From NCBI RefSeq assembly GCF_008704495.1, contig NZ_CP023699.1, positions 5,952,001-6,016,000 on the forward strand: a stretch of 64,000 nt of DNA, given 5' to 3'. Shown piece by piece: positions 47,728-58,529 of this stretch. This DNA is from Streptomyces kanamyceticus. GTDB taxonomy: Bacteria; Actinomycetota; Actinomycetes; Streptomycetales; Streptomycetaceae. A program made the translations under genes and the position numbers. How positions within the stretch are numbered: position 1 is the first letter of the stretch; the number at the start of each line of letters is the position of its first letter. Below the pieces are notes generated by a model that made no database searches, had not been told where the DNA came from, and was given only the letters and a program-made list of their open reading frames with translations.

Positions 47728-49025
47728 CCGAAAAGCCCGCCCCGTCCGTGCCCACGGACGACCAGCAGATCCCGTCAGCGGCCCAGGGGCCAGAACTCTT
47801 CACCTGGGAGTTCGCCACCGACCCCTACCCCGCGTACGCCTGGCTGCGCGAGAACTCGCCCGTGCACCGCACCACGCTCCCCAGCGGGGTGGACGCCTGG
47901 CTGGTCACCCGGTACGCGGACGCCAAGCAGGCCCTCGCCGACCAGCGGCTCAGCAAGAATCCGGCGCATCACGACGAGCCCGCGCACGCGCGGAGCAAGA
48001 CCGGGATCCCGGGCGAGCGCGGCGCCAACCTCATGACGCACCTGCTCAACATCGACCCGCCGGACCACACCCGGCTGCGGCGGCTCGTGTCGAAGGCGTT
48101 CACGCCGCGCCGCGTCGCCGAGTTCGCGCCGCGCGTGCAGGAGCTGACGGACGCCCTCATCGACGCCTTCGTGGAGAAGGGCGAAGCCGACCTCATCCAC
48201 GAGTTCGCCTTCCCGCTCCCCATCTACGCCATCTGCGACCTGCTCGGCGTCCCGCGCGAGGACCAGGACGACTTCCGCGACTGGGCGGGCATGATGATCC
48301 GGCACGGGGGAGGGCCGCGGGGCGGTGTCGCCCGGTCCGTGAAGAAGATGCGCGGCTATCTCGCCGAGCTGATCCACCGCAAGCGCCTCGACCCGGGCGA
48401 CGACCTCATCTCCGGTCTCATCCGTGCCTCCGACCACGGCGAGCACCTCACGGAGAACGAGGCAGCGGCGATGGCCTTCATCCTGCTCTTCGCCGGGTTC
48501 GAGACGACCGTCAACCTCATCGGCAACGGCATGTACGCGCTGCTGACCCACCCCGAGCAGCGCGAGCGGCTGCAGCGGGCGCTGGAAGAGGGGGACACGG
48601 CGCTCCTGGAGACCGGTGTGGAGGAACTGCTGCGCTTCGACGGGCCCGTCGAGCTCGCCACGTGGCGGTTCGCCACCGAGGCGCTGACCGTCGGCGGGCA
48701 GGACATCGCCGCGGGCGATCCCGTCCTGGTGGTGCTCGCGGCCGCTGACCGCGACCCCGCTCGGTTCGACGACCCCGACACCCTCGATCTGTCCCGGCGT
48801 GACAACCAGCACCTCGGATACGGGCACGGAATCCACTACTGCCTGGGCGCCCCGCTCGCCCGTCTGGAGGGCCAGACCGCCCTCGCGACACTGCTGCGCC
48901 GACTTCCCGACCTGCAACTCGCGGTGGATCCTGCCGATTTGCGGTGGCGTGGCGGGCTCATCATGCGGGGACTGCGGACGTTGCCCGTGGAGTTCGCAGC
49001 CGCACAGAGAACGGTGTTCGACTGA
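47724..49025 (+). CDS. Cytochrome P450 (CYP107-like)
   Basis: A 433-residue soluble bacterial P450 that would oxidise a small molecule with electrons from ferredoxin. I-helix AGFETT (257-262), ExxR in EELLRF, and the heme loop YGHGIHYCLG with Cys373 are intact; the usual Phe of the heme loop is Tyr. Overall it looks like the CYP107 family, and I recall a P450 at this place in S. coelicolor. It has no adjacent ferredoxin or reductase. GTG 47724 overlaps the NTPase stop by 4 bp with AAGGA upstream. Confidence 0.93.
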   Translation: MTEKPAPSVPTDDQQIPSAAQGPELFTWEFATDPYPAYAWLRENSPVHRTTLPSGVDAWLVTRYADAKQALADQRLSKNPAHHDEPAHARSKTGIPGERGANLMTHLLNIDPPDHTRLRRLVSKAFTPRRVAEFAPRVQELTDALIDAFVEKGEADLIHEFAFPLPIYAICDLLGVPREDQDDFRDWAGMMIRHGGGPRGGVARSVKKMRGYLAELIHRKRLDPGDDLISGLIRASDHGEHLTENEAAAMAFILLFAGFETTVNLIGNGMYALLTHPEQRERLQRALEEGDTALLETGVEELLRFDGPVELATWRFATEALTVGGQDIAAGDPVLVVLAAADRDPARFDDPDTLDLSRRDNQHLGYGHGIHYCLGAPLARLEGQTALATLLRRLPDLQLAVDPADLRWRGGLIMRGLRTLPVEFAAAQRTVFD

Positions 49026-49172
49026 GCCTCAGCTGACGGTCTGTCAAGACTGTGACTTTCACGTGATCTCCGCTGCATCGACTTGTGACAAGCGTTCGAG
49101 TGCGACTACGTTCACGTCGACTCGGGCACCCGGTGCCCCAGTCGCCGCAATAGTCTCGTGAAAGGCAACCGC

Positions 49173-50207
49173 ATGCTCTCCGGCAATGGTCGTCACCGAC
49201 GCCCCCGCCAAGCCCCGGCCCTCATCGTCGCGGCAGGAGTCACCGGATCCGCCATCGCCATCCCGCTGCTCGGCGCCACCAGCGCGAGCGCCGCCGACAC
49301 CGCGACGTGGGACAAGCTCGCCGAGTGCGAGAGCGGCGGCTCGTGGAGCGCCAACCCGGGCAACGGGTATTACGGCGGGATCCAGTTCTCCCAGGAGATG
49401 TGGGAGAACTACGGCGGCCTCGACTACGCGTCGAGCGCCGACCAGGCGTCCAAGTCGCAGCAGATCGCCGTCGCCGAGAAGGTTCTCGACGACCAGGGCC
49501 CGGCGGCCTGGCCGAGTTGCGCCCCGATCGCGGGTCTCACCGACGACGGCGCGGCCGCCGACGTGGACCCGGGTGCGCCGATGACGCCCGCTCCCTCGGA
49601 CTCCGCGGACCCCTCGGGGCCGAGCGGATCCGACGGGAAGGGCAGCGGTAAGGGCAAGAACGGCGAGAAGCCCTCGGGCAAGCCCTCCGAGGAGCCTTCG
49701 GGGAAGCCCTCGGACTCGGCCGACCCGTCTGACTCCGCTGACCCCTCCGACTCCTCCGACCCGACCGACGCGTCGGGAGACAAGGGTCACGACAAGCCGG
49801 ACAAGGGCGGCGAAGACGGCAAGGGCGAGACGGACGGCAAGGGCGACTCCGACGACTCCGGCAAGTCCGGAGAGAAGGACGCCACTTCGCCCGCGCCCGA
49901 GGACTCCACCGCCCCCTCCGACGACTCCGCCCCCGGCCGCCACCGAGGCGACAGCGCCGACGAGCGGCCCTCCGGAGGCGACGGCAAGGACCGCACGGGA
50001 CGGCACGCCTCGCGCGGCGGCGACCGCTCCGGAAAGACGGCCGACGGGACGTACACGGTCCGCTCCGGCGACAGCCTCTCGGTGATCGCGGACGACCTCG
50101 ACGTCGACGGCGGCTGGCCCACGCTCTACGCCGAGAACAAGAGGACCGTCGGCGGTGACCCGGACCTCATTCTCCCCGGTCAGAGCCTCGATTTGGGCGA
50201 AAAGTAA
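49173..50207 (+). CDS. Resuscitation-promoting-factor-like lytic enzyme with Ser/Asp/Lys linker and LysM
   Basis: A 344-residue secreted wall hydrolase. The signal peptide ends at ASA; the Rpf (transglycosylase-like) domain follows with TWDKLAECESGGSWSANPGNG, holding the catalytic Glu (ECESGG). A linker of about 160 residues is rich in Ser, Asp, Gly and Lys, then a LysM module (YTVRSGDSLSVIADDLDVDG). ATG 49173 was chosen by analogy with the neighbour (MLSGNGRHRRP versus [12 protein letters not shown]) and has AAAGG upstream; GTG 49158 is possible. It lies just before rpfA, likely an rpfC-type paralogue. Confidence 0.9.
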   Translation: MLSGNGRHRRPRQAPALIVAAGVTGSAIAIPLLGATSASAADTATWDKLAECESGGSWSANPGNGYYGGIQFSQEMWENYGGLDYASSADQASKSQQIAVAEKVLDDQGPAAWPSCAPIAGLTDDGAAADVDPGAPMTPAPSDSADPSGPSGSDGKGSGKGKNGEKPSGKPSEEPSGKPSDSADPSDSADPSDSSDPTDASGDKGHDKPDKGGEDGKGETDGKGDSDDSGKSGEKDATSPAPEDSTAPSDDSAPGRHRGDSADERPSGGDGKDRTGRHASRGGDRSGKTADGTYTVRSGDSLSVIADDLDVDGGWPTLYAENKRTVGGDPDLILPGQSLDLGEK

Positions 50208-50364
50208 GGGAAGTTGACGAAGAGTCGGGCGGGGTCTTCGCGTCGTATGTCCGGTTTGGCGCGAGTGAGAGATGGGTCTCAGAAGCCCTGATCGTCTTTG
50301 AAATTCCGGCGATCGCATGTCTACGGTCGTCACCGCTCGCCACTGGTGGGCCCCGCCGGTCGGT

Positions 50365-50591
50365 ACGCCGAATCCTGCCAACGGCCGGACGGGAACAGTC
50401 GTCGCTTTGAGCGCCGTAGGCAGGAGCGGGGGACCCAAGGTAAGTGCCGGGACCGACCGTTGAAGGGCCGAGCAGCCGACAGGCTGAGCGGTCGTGAGAC
50501 GGAGGGAAACGGCTAGGGGTTAAGTCGCACTCAAGGAAGTGCGGCCGGGCAACTTCACTGGCCCGAACCCGACAGCTCACCTCGCAGGCGT
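50365..50591 (+). ncRNA. ydaO-type c-di-AMP riboswitch upstream of rpfA
   Basis: The leader contains conserved elements of this class: CCGAATCCTGCC, GGCAGGAGCGGGGGACCCA, GGGGTTAAGTCG, and GGCCCGAACCCGACAGCTC followed by ACCTCGCAGGCG. ACGCC (50365-50369) can pair with GGCGT (50587-50591) to close the outer stem. The ribosome site GAGGGG and ATG 50610 follow at once. Work in S. coelicolor reported a c-di-AMP-responsive riboswitch controlling rpfA. Confidence 0.9.
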
Positions 50592-50597
50592 CGGTGA

Positions 50598-52983
<2,386 letters not shown>

Positions 52984-52993
52984 GCTCTCGTAG

Positions 52994-53012
52994 GCACGTA
53001 GTTACGTGCTTT
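52994..53012 (+). terminator. Small terminator after eno
   Basis: GCACGTA-GT-TACGTGC followed by TTT, 10 bp after the eno stop. The loop is only 2 nt, so the top pair probably opens. Confidence 0.55.
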
Positions 53013-53057
53013 GCATCCAAGGAATTGAATAGAGAGCAAAGGCGTAGCGAAGCGAAG

Positions 53058-53094
53058 CGTCCCCGCACCCGGTCCCGTACCGTGTGCGGGGACG
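53058..53094 (+). terminator. Second hairpin between eno and divIC
   Basis: CGTCCCCGCAC (53058-53068) and GTGCGGGGACG (53084-53094) form a perfect 11-bp stem. It may back up the eno terminator or lie in the divIC leader, which starts 37 bp later. Confidence 0.6.
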
Positions 53095-53131
53095 TACGTA
53101 CGTTTACGCGCTGCTCTGGGGAGGCGGAACC

Positions 53132-53611
53132 ATGGCCAAGGCCGGGACCAAGGACCGGTTCTCCACCGCGACCCGCCTGCGGCTGCTCGGCGAGCAGACC
53201 GCCGAGCGGGTCTACCGCTCCCAGACCAAGCGCCAGGCCCGCCGCTCCCGCCTCACCGGACGCGCGGCGCTCCTCGCGCTCGTGCTCTGCTCCCTCGTCG
53301 TCGCGCTCGCGTACCCGATAAGGCAGTACGTCTCGCAGCGCGCCGAGATCGACGACCTGCGCAGGCAGAAGGCCGAGCGTCACGAGGACGTCGAGAGGCT
53401 GCGCGACGAGAAGGCGCGCTGGCAGGACGACGCGTACGCGGAGCAGCGCATCCGCGAGCGGCTGCACTACGTGATGCCGGGCGAGACCGGCTTCACCGTG
53501 ATCGACCCCGCGGCGGCGACGAGCCGCCGCGCGGACCAGGGGGCGGCCACGCGCCCCTGGTACTCGAACGTCTGGGACGGCGTCGACAAGGCCGACCGCC
53601 CCGACGACTGA
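53132..53611 (+). CDS. divIC: Septum formation initiator DivIC/FtsB
   Basis: A 159-residue bitopic division protein. It has a basic cytoplasmic tail (about 1-45), one membrane helix (AALLALVLCSLVVALAYP), a short coiled coil (REIDDLRRQ-like: RAEIDDLRRQKAERHEDVERL) and the FtsB/DivIC end RIRERLHYVMPGETGF. It joins FtsL and FtsQ in the sporulation and vegetative septum. ATG 53132 has GGGGAGG upstream. The order eno, divIC, DUF501, ppx is conserved in actinobacteria. Confidence 0.92.
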   Translation: MAKAGTKDRFSTATRLRLLGEQTAERVYRSQTKRQARRSRLTGRAALLALVLCSLVVALAYPIRQYVSQRAEIDDLRRQKAERHEDVERLRDEKARWQDDAYAEQRIRERLHYVMPGETGFTVIDPAAATSRRADQGAATRPWYSNVWDGVDKADRPDD

Positions 53612-53634
53612 CCCACGGACATGGAAAGACAGGC

Positions 53635-54180
53635 ATGCACACGCCCCCGCCGACCACCGAGCGCACCGAACCCACCGACGCCGACGTCGAGGCCTTCAAG
53701 CAGCAGCTCGGACGCCCGCCGCGCGGCCTGCGGGCCATCGCGCACCGCTGCCCCTGCGGACAGCCCGACGTCGTCGAGACGGCCCCGCGCCTCCCGGACG
53801 GCACGCCGTTCCCCACGACGTACTACCTGACGTGCCCGCGGGCCGCCTCCGCGATCGGCACGCTGGAAGCCAACGGCGTGATGAAGGAGATGTCGGAGCG
53901 GCTCACCACGGACCCGGAGCTCGCCGCGGCCTACCGCAAGGCGCACGAGGACTACATCGCGCGCCGCGACGCCATCGAGGTCCTGGAGGGCTTCCCGAGC
54001 GCGGGCGGCATGCCGGACCGCGTGAAGTGCCTGCACGTCCTGGTCGGCCACTCGCTGGCCGCGGGCCCCGGCGTGAACCCGCTGGGCGACGAGGCCATCG
54101 CGATGCTCCCCGAGTGGTGGGCCAAGGGCCCGTGCGTGACGCCGTGCGCCGCCGAGGGTGCCGCCGAGGGCGCCGAATGA
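53635..54180 (+). CDS. DUF501 family protein
   Basis: A 181-residue protein of unknown function conserved next to divIC and ppx in actinobacteria. It contains QLGRPPRGLRAIAHRCPCGQPDVV, with a CxC pair, FPTTYYLTCPRA and DRVKCLHVLVGHSLAAGPGVNPLGD, the typical DUF501 signatures; the Cys and His residues could bind metal. It starts 23 bp after divIC and its last codon overlaps the start of the next gene (ATGA). Confidence 0.9.
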   Translation: MHTPPPTTERTEPTDADVEAFKQQLGRPPRGLRAIAHRCPCGQPDVVETAPRLPDGTPFPTTYYLTCPRAASAIGTLEANGVMKEMSERLTTDPELAAAYRKAHEDYIARRDAIEVLEGFPSAGGMPDRVKCLHVLVGHSLAAGPGVNPLGDEAIAMLPEWWAKGPCVTPCAAEGAAEGAE

Positions 54181-55118
54181 CGCGCGTCGCCGCCATCGAC
54201 TGCGGCACGAACTCGATCCGCCTCCTGGTGGCGGACGCGGATCCGGCGACGGGCGAGCTGGTCGATCTGGACCGGCGGATGACGATCGTCCGCCTCGGCC
54301 AGGGAGTCGACAGGACGGGGCGCCTGGCCCCCGAGGCCCTTGAGCGCACCTTCGCGGCCTGCCGCGAGTACGCCGCCGTCATCAAGGAGCACGGCGCCGA
54401 GCGCATCCGCTTCGTGGCGACCTCCGCGTCCCGCGACGCCGAGAACCGCGACGAATTCGTCCGCGGCGTCCTGGACATCCTGGGCGTCGAGCCGGAGGTC
54501 ATCACCGGCGACCAGGAGGCCGAGTTCTCCTTCACGGGCGCGACCAAGGAATTGACCGGCCGCGACGACCTCGCCAAGCCGTACCTGGTCGTGGACATCG
54601 GCGGTGGCTCCACCGAGTTCGTGGTGGGCACGGAGCACGTGGACGCGGCCCGCTCGGTCGACGTCGGCTGTGTCCGCATGACCGAGCGCCACCTCGTACG
54701 CGACGGGGTCGTCAGCGATCCGCCGGAGCGCGCGCAACTCGACGCGATCCGCGCCGACATCGAGGCCGCCCTCGACCTCGCCGAGCGCACGGTCCCGCTC
54801 AAGGAGGCCCGCACGCTGGTGGGTCTCGCCGGGTCGGTGACGACGGTGGCGGGCATCGCGCTGGACCTCGACGCCTACGACTCGTCGGCGATCCACCACG
54901 CCCGGATCTCCTACGAGCAGGTCAGCGCGATCGTGGAGCGCCTGACGCACGCCACGCACGAGGAGCGCGCGGCGATCCCCGTGATGCACGAGGGCCGCGT
55001 CGACGTGATCGCGGCGGGCTCGCTGGTGCTGCTTGCGATCATGGACAGGGTGGGCGCCCGCGAGGTCGTCGTCTCGGAACACGACATCCTTGATGGCATT
55101 GGTTGGTCCATCGCCTGA
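54177..55118 (+). CDS. Ppx/GppA family exopolyphosphatase-type phosphatase
   Basis: A 313-residue member of the ASKHA fold that hydrolyses polyphosphate or the 5' phosphate of pppGpp. Phosphate-binding loops are visible as AAIDCGTNSIRLLV and VVDIGGGSTEFVVG, and the catalytic Glu region as ATSASRDAENRDEF. It has the short form without the C-terminal HD domain of E. coli Ppx. The ATG overlaps the DUF501 stop. The end of the divIC operon is close by. Confidence 0.92.
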   Translation: MTRVAAIDCGTNSIRLLVADADPATGELVDLDRRMTIVRLGQGVDRTGRLAPEALERTFAACREYAAVIKEHGAERIRFVATSASRDAENRDEFVRGVLDILGVEPEVITGDQEAEFSFTGATKELTGRDDLAKPYLVVDIGGGSTEFVVGTEHVDAARSVDVGCVRMTERHLVRDGVVSDPPERAQLDAIRADIEAALDLAERTVPLKEARTLVGLAGSVTTVAGIALDLDAYDSSAIHHARISYEQVSAIVERLTHATHEERAAIPVMHEGRVDVIAAGSLVLLAIMDRVGAREVVVSEHDILDGIGWSIA

Positions 55119-55172
55119 GCGCTCTTCAGGGAGACGCCTGAGCGCTTCCTGTAGCGTCTGAGCGACCCATGA

Positions 55173-55192
55173 GGGGGGTCTGAAGGCCCCCC
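55173..55192 (+). terminator. Possible terminator after the divIC-DUF501-ppx operon
   Basis: GGGGGG-TCTGAAGG-CCCCCC hairpin, 55 bp after the stop. Confidence 0.4.
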
Positions 55193-55213
55193 GACGACAC
55201 GCCGTCGGAAAAG

Positions 55214-55233
55214 TTCGTGAAGTTCTTCACAAG
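55214..55233 (+). promoter_or_regulatory. Rex-like redox operator upstream of ndh
   Basis: CGTGAA-GTTC-TTCACA (55216-55231) matches the Streptomyces Rex operator consensus TGTGAANNNNTTCACA in 11 of 12 defined positions. Rex releases DNA when NADH is high and is known to control respiratory genes in S. coelicolor. It lies 310 bp before the ndh start codon. Confidence 0.7.
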
Positions 55234-55540
55234 GAATTCGGCCCTGATGGGCGAGGTTCGTGGGTGCGCGACCGCCGAAAGGGGCTCGCAGGGGCACTTC
55301 GGGGTGTAACCGGGGTGCTTCGCGGGTGTGTCGCGCGGGTGAAGCGGTCCGGTGGTCCACTCCGTGCGGGGGCCCAGAGGGGCAGCTCACAAGGGGTGGA
55401 CAACGACTCGCGTGGCGCGGTGGTTCCCCTGCGGCGCCATGACCTCCGTCACGTGGGCGGCGAAGTGTAGCAGAGGGGGTCCCCAACCTTGTGAAGGGGC
55501 GCACGAGCGACCCCCGGCGGGCAGGTGGATACTCGATGGC
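55234..55540 (+). other. Long leader region of ndh
   Basis: About 300 bp with no credible ORF between the Rex-like site and ndh. If the promoter is next to the operator, ndh has an unusually long 5' leader. No known riboswitch was recognised. Confidence 0.4.
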
Positions 55541-56944
55541 ATGAGCACCACGGAGCGTCCCAGGATCCTCGTAGTAGGCGGTGGGTACGTAGGCCTGTAC
55601 GCAGCTCGGCGCATCCTCAAGAAGATGCGCTACGGAGAGGCGACCGTCACGGTCGTCGACCCCCGGTCGTACATGACCTACCAGCCCTTCCTGCCCGAAG
55701 CCGCCGCCGGCAGCATCTCGCCTCGGCACGTCGTCGTCCCGCTGCGACGCGTACTGCCGAAGGCCGAGGTCCTCACCGGCCGGGTCACCACCATCGACCA
55801 GGACCGCAAGGTAGCCACGATCGCCCCCCTCGTGGGCGAGGCGTACGAGCTGCCCTTCGACTACCTCGTCATCGCGATGGGCGCGGTCTCCCGCACCTTC
55901 CCGATCCCCGGCCTCGCCGAGCAGGGCATCGGCATGAAGGGCATCGAGGAGGCCATCGGCCTGCGCAACCACGTCCTCGAGCAGCTGGACAAGGCTGACT
56001 CCACGACGGACGAGGACGTCCGCCGCAAGGCGCTGACGTTCGTCTTCGTCGGCGGTGGCTTCGCGGGTGCGGAGACCATCGGCGAGGTCGAGGACATGGC
56101 CCGCGACGCGGCCAAGTACTACACGAACGTGAAGCGCGAGGACATGCGCTTCGTGCTCGTCGACGCCGCGGACAAGATCCTCCCCGAGGTCGGTCCCAAG
56201 CTCGGCCAGTACGGCAAGGAGCACCTGGAGGGCCGCGGGGTCGAGGTCTACCTCTCGACGTCGATGGACTCCTGCGTGGACGGCCACGTGGTCCTCAAGA
56301 ACGGCCTCGAGGTCGACTCGAACACCATCGTGTGGACCGCGGGCGTCAAGCCCAACCCGGCGCTCTCCCGCTTCGGTCTGCCGCTCGGCCCGCGTGGCCA
56401 CGTGGACACCCAGGCCACGCTCCAGGTGCAGGGCACGGACTACATCTGGGCCGCGGGCGACAACGCCCAGGTGCCGGACCTCGTCGGCCGCAAGGCGGGC
56501 AACGAGAACGCCTGGTGCCCGCCGAACGCCCAGCACGCCCTTCGCCAGTCGAAGGTCCTCGGCGACAACGTGATCTCCGGCATGCGGGGCTTCCCGCAGA
56601 AGGAGTACAGCCACGCCAACAAGGGTGCGGTCGCCGGTCTCGGCCTGCACAAGGGCGTCGCGATGATCGTCATGGGCAAGATGAAGATCAAGCTCAAGGG
56701 CCGTCTCGCCTGGTACATGCACCGCGCGTACCACGGCATGGCGATGCCGACGTTCAACCGCAAGATCCGCGTCTTCGCGGACTGGACGCTCGCCATGTTC
56801 CTCAAGCGCGAGGTCGTCTCGCTCGGTGCCCTGGAGGCCCCGCGCGAGGAGTTCTACGAGGCGGCCAAGCCCGCCCCGAAGCCTCCGGTCGCCGCCGAGC
56901 CCGCTCCGGCGGTCAAGGCCGAGGAGAAGGCCAAGGCCTCCTGA
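55541..56944 (+). CDS. ndh: Type II NADH dehydrogenase
   Basis: A 467-residue single-subunit NADH:quinone oxidoreductase that feeds electrons to menaquinone without pumping protons. FAD-binding GGGYVGLYAAR at the start, NADH-binding FVGGGFAGAE in the middle, and WAAGDNAQVPDLVGRK near residue 310 are clear. The C-terminus has an amphipathic membrane-anchoring part and an Ala/Pro/Lys tail. ATG 55541 starts the conserved sequence; no strong ribosome site precedes it. A Rex-like site upstream points to control by the NADH/NAD ratio. Confidence 0.95.
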   Translation: MSTTERPRILVVGGGYVGLYAARRILKKMRYGEATVTVVDPRSYMTYQPFLPEAAAGSISPRHVVVPLRRVLPKAEVLTGRVTTIDQDRKVATIAPLVGEAYELPFDYLVIAMGAVSRTFPIPGLAEQGIGMKGIEEAIGLRNHVLEQLDKADSTTDEDVRRKALTFVFVGGGFAGAETIGEVEDMARDAAKYYTNVKREDMRFVLVDAADKILPEVGPKLGQYGKEHLEGRGVEVYLSTSMDSCVDGHVVLKNGLEVDSNTIVWTAGVKPNPALSRFGLPLGPRGHVDTQATLQVQGTDYIWAAGDNAQVPDLVGRKAGNENAWCPPNAQHALRQSKVLGDNVISGMRGFPQKEYSHANKGAVAGLGLHKGVAMIVMGKMKIKLKGRLAWYMHRAYHGMAMPTFNRKIRVFADWTLAMFLKREVVSLGALEAPREEFYEAAKPAPKPPVAAEPAPAVKAEEKAKAS

Positions 56945-56964
56945 CCTCGCGTCACTGATCCACC

Positions 56965-57008
56965 CCGAAGGGGCCGTCCGCCATCCGTGGTGCGGGCGGC
57001 CCCTTCGG
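56965..57008 (+). terminator. Terminator after ndh
   Basis: CCGAAGGGGCCGTCCGC (56965-56981) pairs with GCGGGCGGCCCCTTCGG (56992-57008) with one wobble pair; 10-nt loop. Confidence 0.8.
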
Positions 57009-57152
57009 CGTACCCAGTGGCAACTAGATGCCGGGGGCATCTATTTTGCCGATCCGTGACACGGCAACGGGACTGCGCAGCCGGGGCTTTGGTGTTTACG
57101 TGGTGTTGGTCCGTTCCGGGATCCGGTCGATCTCATCACGGAGGTGTGCGCC

Positions 57153-58451
57153 ATGCAGAACGCCGCACTGCGGCTGAAGACCCTCGCCGAGCAGCTCATG
57201 GGAGCCGCGCTGCCGGTGCGTATCCGCGCCTGGGACGGCTCCGAGGCCGGCCCGCCGGGTGCACCCACCCTGGTCGTACGCAACCGGCGCGCCCTGCGAC
57301 ACCTGCTGTGGAAGCCGGGCGAACTGGGTCTCGCCCGCGCCTGGGTGGCCGGGGACCTGGACGTCGACGGGGATCTCTACGAGGTCCTCGACCGGATGGC
57401 CGAGTTCATCTGGGAGCGCGGCGAGGACGCCAGGAACGTGCGGCAGTCCCTGCGCGACCCGCGCGTGCGCGCCGCGGTCCGCTCCCTGGTCGCCCTCTCC
57501 GCGCCCTTCCTGCCGCCGTCCCCGCCGCCCGAGGAGATGCGCAGACACGGCAGGCTCCACCTGCACACCAAGGGCAGCGACCGGCAGGCCATCAGCCACC
57601 ACTACGACGTCGGCAACGACTTCTACGAGCTGGTGCTCGGCCCCTCGATGGTCTACTCGTGCGCCTACTGGGAGTCGCCGGGGAGCACCCTGGAGGACGC
57701 CCAGCGCGACAAGCTCGAACTCATCTCCCGCAAGCTCGCCCTCAAGCCCGGCATGCGCCTGCTCGACGTCGGCTGTGGCTGGGGCTCCATGGCGATCCAC
57801 GCGGCCCGCGAGCACGGCGTGAGCGTCGTCGGCGTCACGCTCTCCCAGGAGCAGGCCACGTACGCGCGCAAGCGGATCGCGGAGGAGGGCCTCACCGACC
57901 GCATCGAGATCCGCGTCCAGGACTACCGCGACGTACGCGACGGCCCCTACGACGCCATCTCCTCGATCGGCATGGCCGAACACGTCGGCTCCACGCGCTA
58001 CTTGGAGTACGCCCACGATCTGCACGCCCTCCTGAAGCCCGGCGGGCGGCTGCTCAACCACCAGATCGCGCGCCGCCCGCAGGAGGACGAATCGGCGTAC
58101 ACGGTCGACGAGTTCATCGACGCCTACGTCTTCCCCGACGGTGAACTCGCGCCCGTGGGAGCCACCGTGGACCTCCTGGAGCGCGCCGGGTTCGAGGTGC
58201 GCGACGTGGAGGCCATCCGCGAGCACTACGCCCTCACCCTGCGCGGCTGGGTCGCCAACCTGGAGGCGAACTGGACGGAGGGCCAGCGCCTCACCTCACC
58301 GGGCCGCGCCCGCGTCTGGCGCCTCTACATGGCGGCGTCCGCGCTGGCCTTCGAGCGCAACAGGATCGGGGTCAACCAGGTCCTGGCGATCAAGACTCCG
58401 GAGAGCGGGGCGTCGGGGATGCCGCTGCGGGCCAGGGACTGGCGTTCATAG
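57153..58451 (+). CDS. Cyclopropane-fatty-acyl-phospholipid synthase-like methyltransferase
   Basis: A 432-residue SAM-dependent enzyme of the CFA synthase/mycolic acid methyltransferase class, which adds methylene or methyl groups to unsaturated acyl chains of phospholipids. An N-terminal accessory domain (GLARAWVAGDLDVDGDLYEVL) is followed by HYDVGNDFYELVLGPSMVYS, SAM motif LLDVGCGWGSMAIHAA, and SSIGMAEHVG with the usual active-site Glu. ATG 57153 has GGAGG about 7 bp upstream; a GTG three codons earlier is possible. Product could be cyclopropane or methyl-branched lipid. Confidence 0.93.
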   Translation: MQNAALRLKTLAEQLMGAALPVRIRAWDGSEAGPPGAPTLVVRNRRALRHLLWKPGELGLARAWVAGDLDVDGDLYEVLDRMAEFIWERGEDARNVRQSLRDPRVRAAVRSLVALSAPFLPPSPPPEEMRRHGRLHLHTKGSDRQAISHHYDVGNDFYELVLGPSMVYSCAYWESPGSTLEDAQRDKLELISRKLALKPGMRLLDVGCGWGSMAIHAAREHGVSVVGVTLSQEQATYARKRIAEEGLTDRIEIRVQDYRDVRDGPYDAISSIGMAEHVGSTRYLEYAHDLHALLKPGGRLLNHQIARRPQEDESAYTVDEFIDAYVFPDGELAPVGATVDLLERAGFEVRDVEAIREHYALTLRGWVANLEANWTEGQRLTSPGRARVWRLYMAASALAFERNRIGVNQVLAIKTPESGASGMPLRARDWRS

Positions 58452-58472
58452 CTGTGTCTTCGCAGGTACGTG

Positions 58473-58508
58473 AAGGGCCCCGGACGAGAACTCTCGTCCG
58501 GGGCCCTT
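58473..58508. terminator. Bidirectional terminator
   Basis: AAGGGCCCCGGACGAG (58473-58488) and CTCGTCCGGGGCCCTT (58493-58508) form a perfect 16-bp stem with a 4-nt loop between two convergent genes; the A and T ends give U-tracts in both directions. Confidence 0.9.
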
Positions 58509-58529
58509 CCCCCTGTCACCCGAGCGGAG

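Noticed and set aside
49026..49172. Riboswitch before the first Rpf gene
   Set aside because: None of the conserved ydaO blocks found before rpfA is present and the gap is too short.
55264..55470. Small ORFs in the ndh leader
   Set aside because: Poor start contexts, no conserved motif and overlap of several frames; more likely untranslated.
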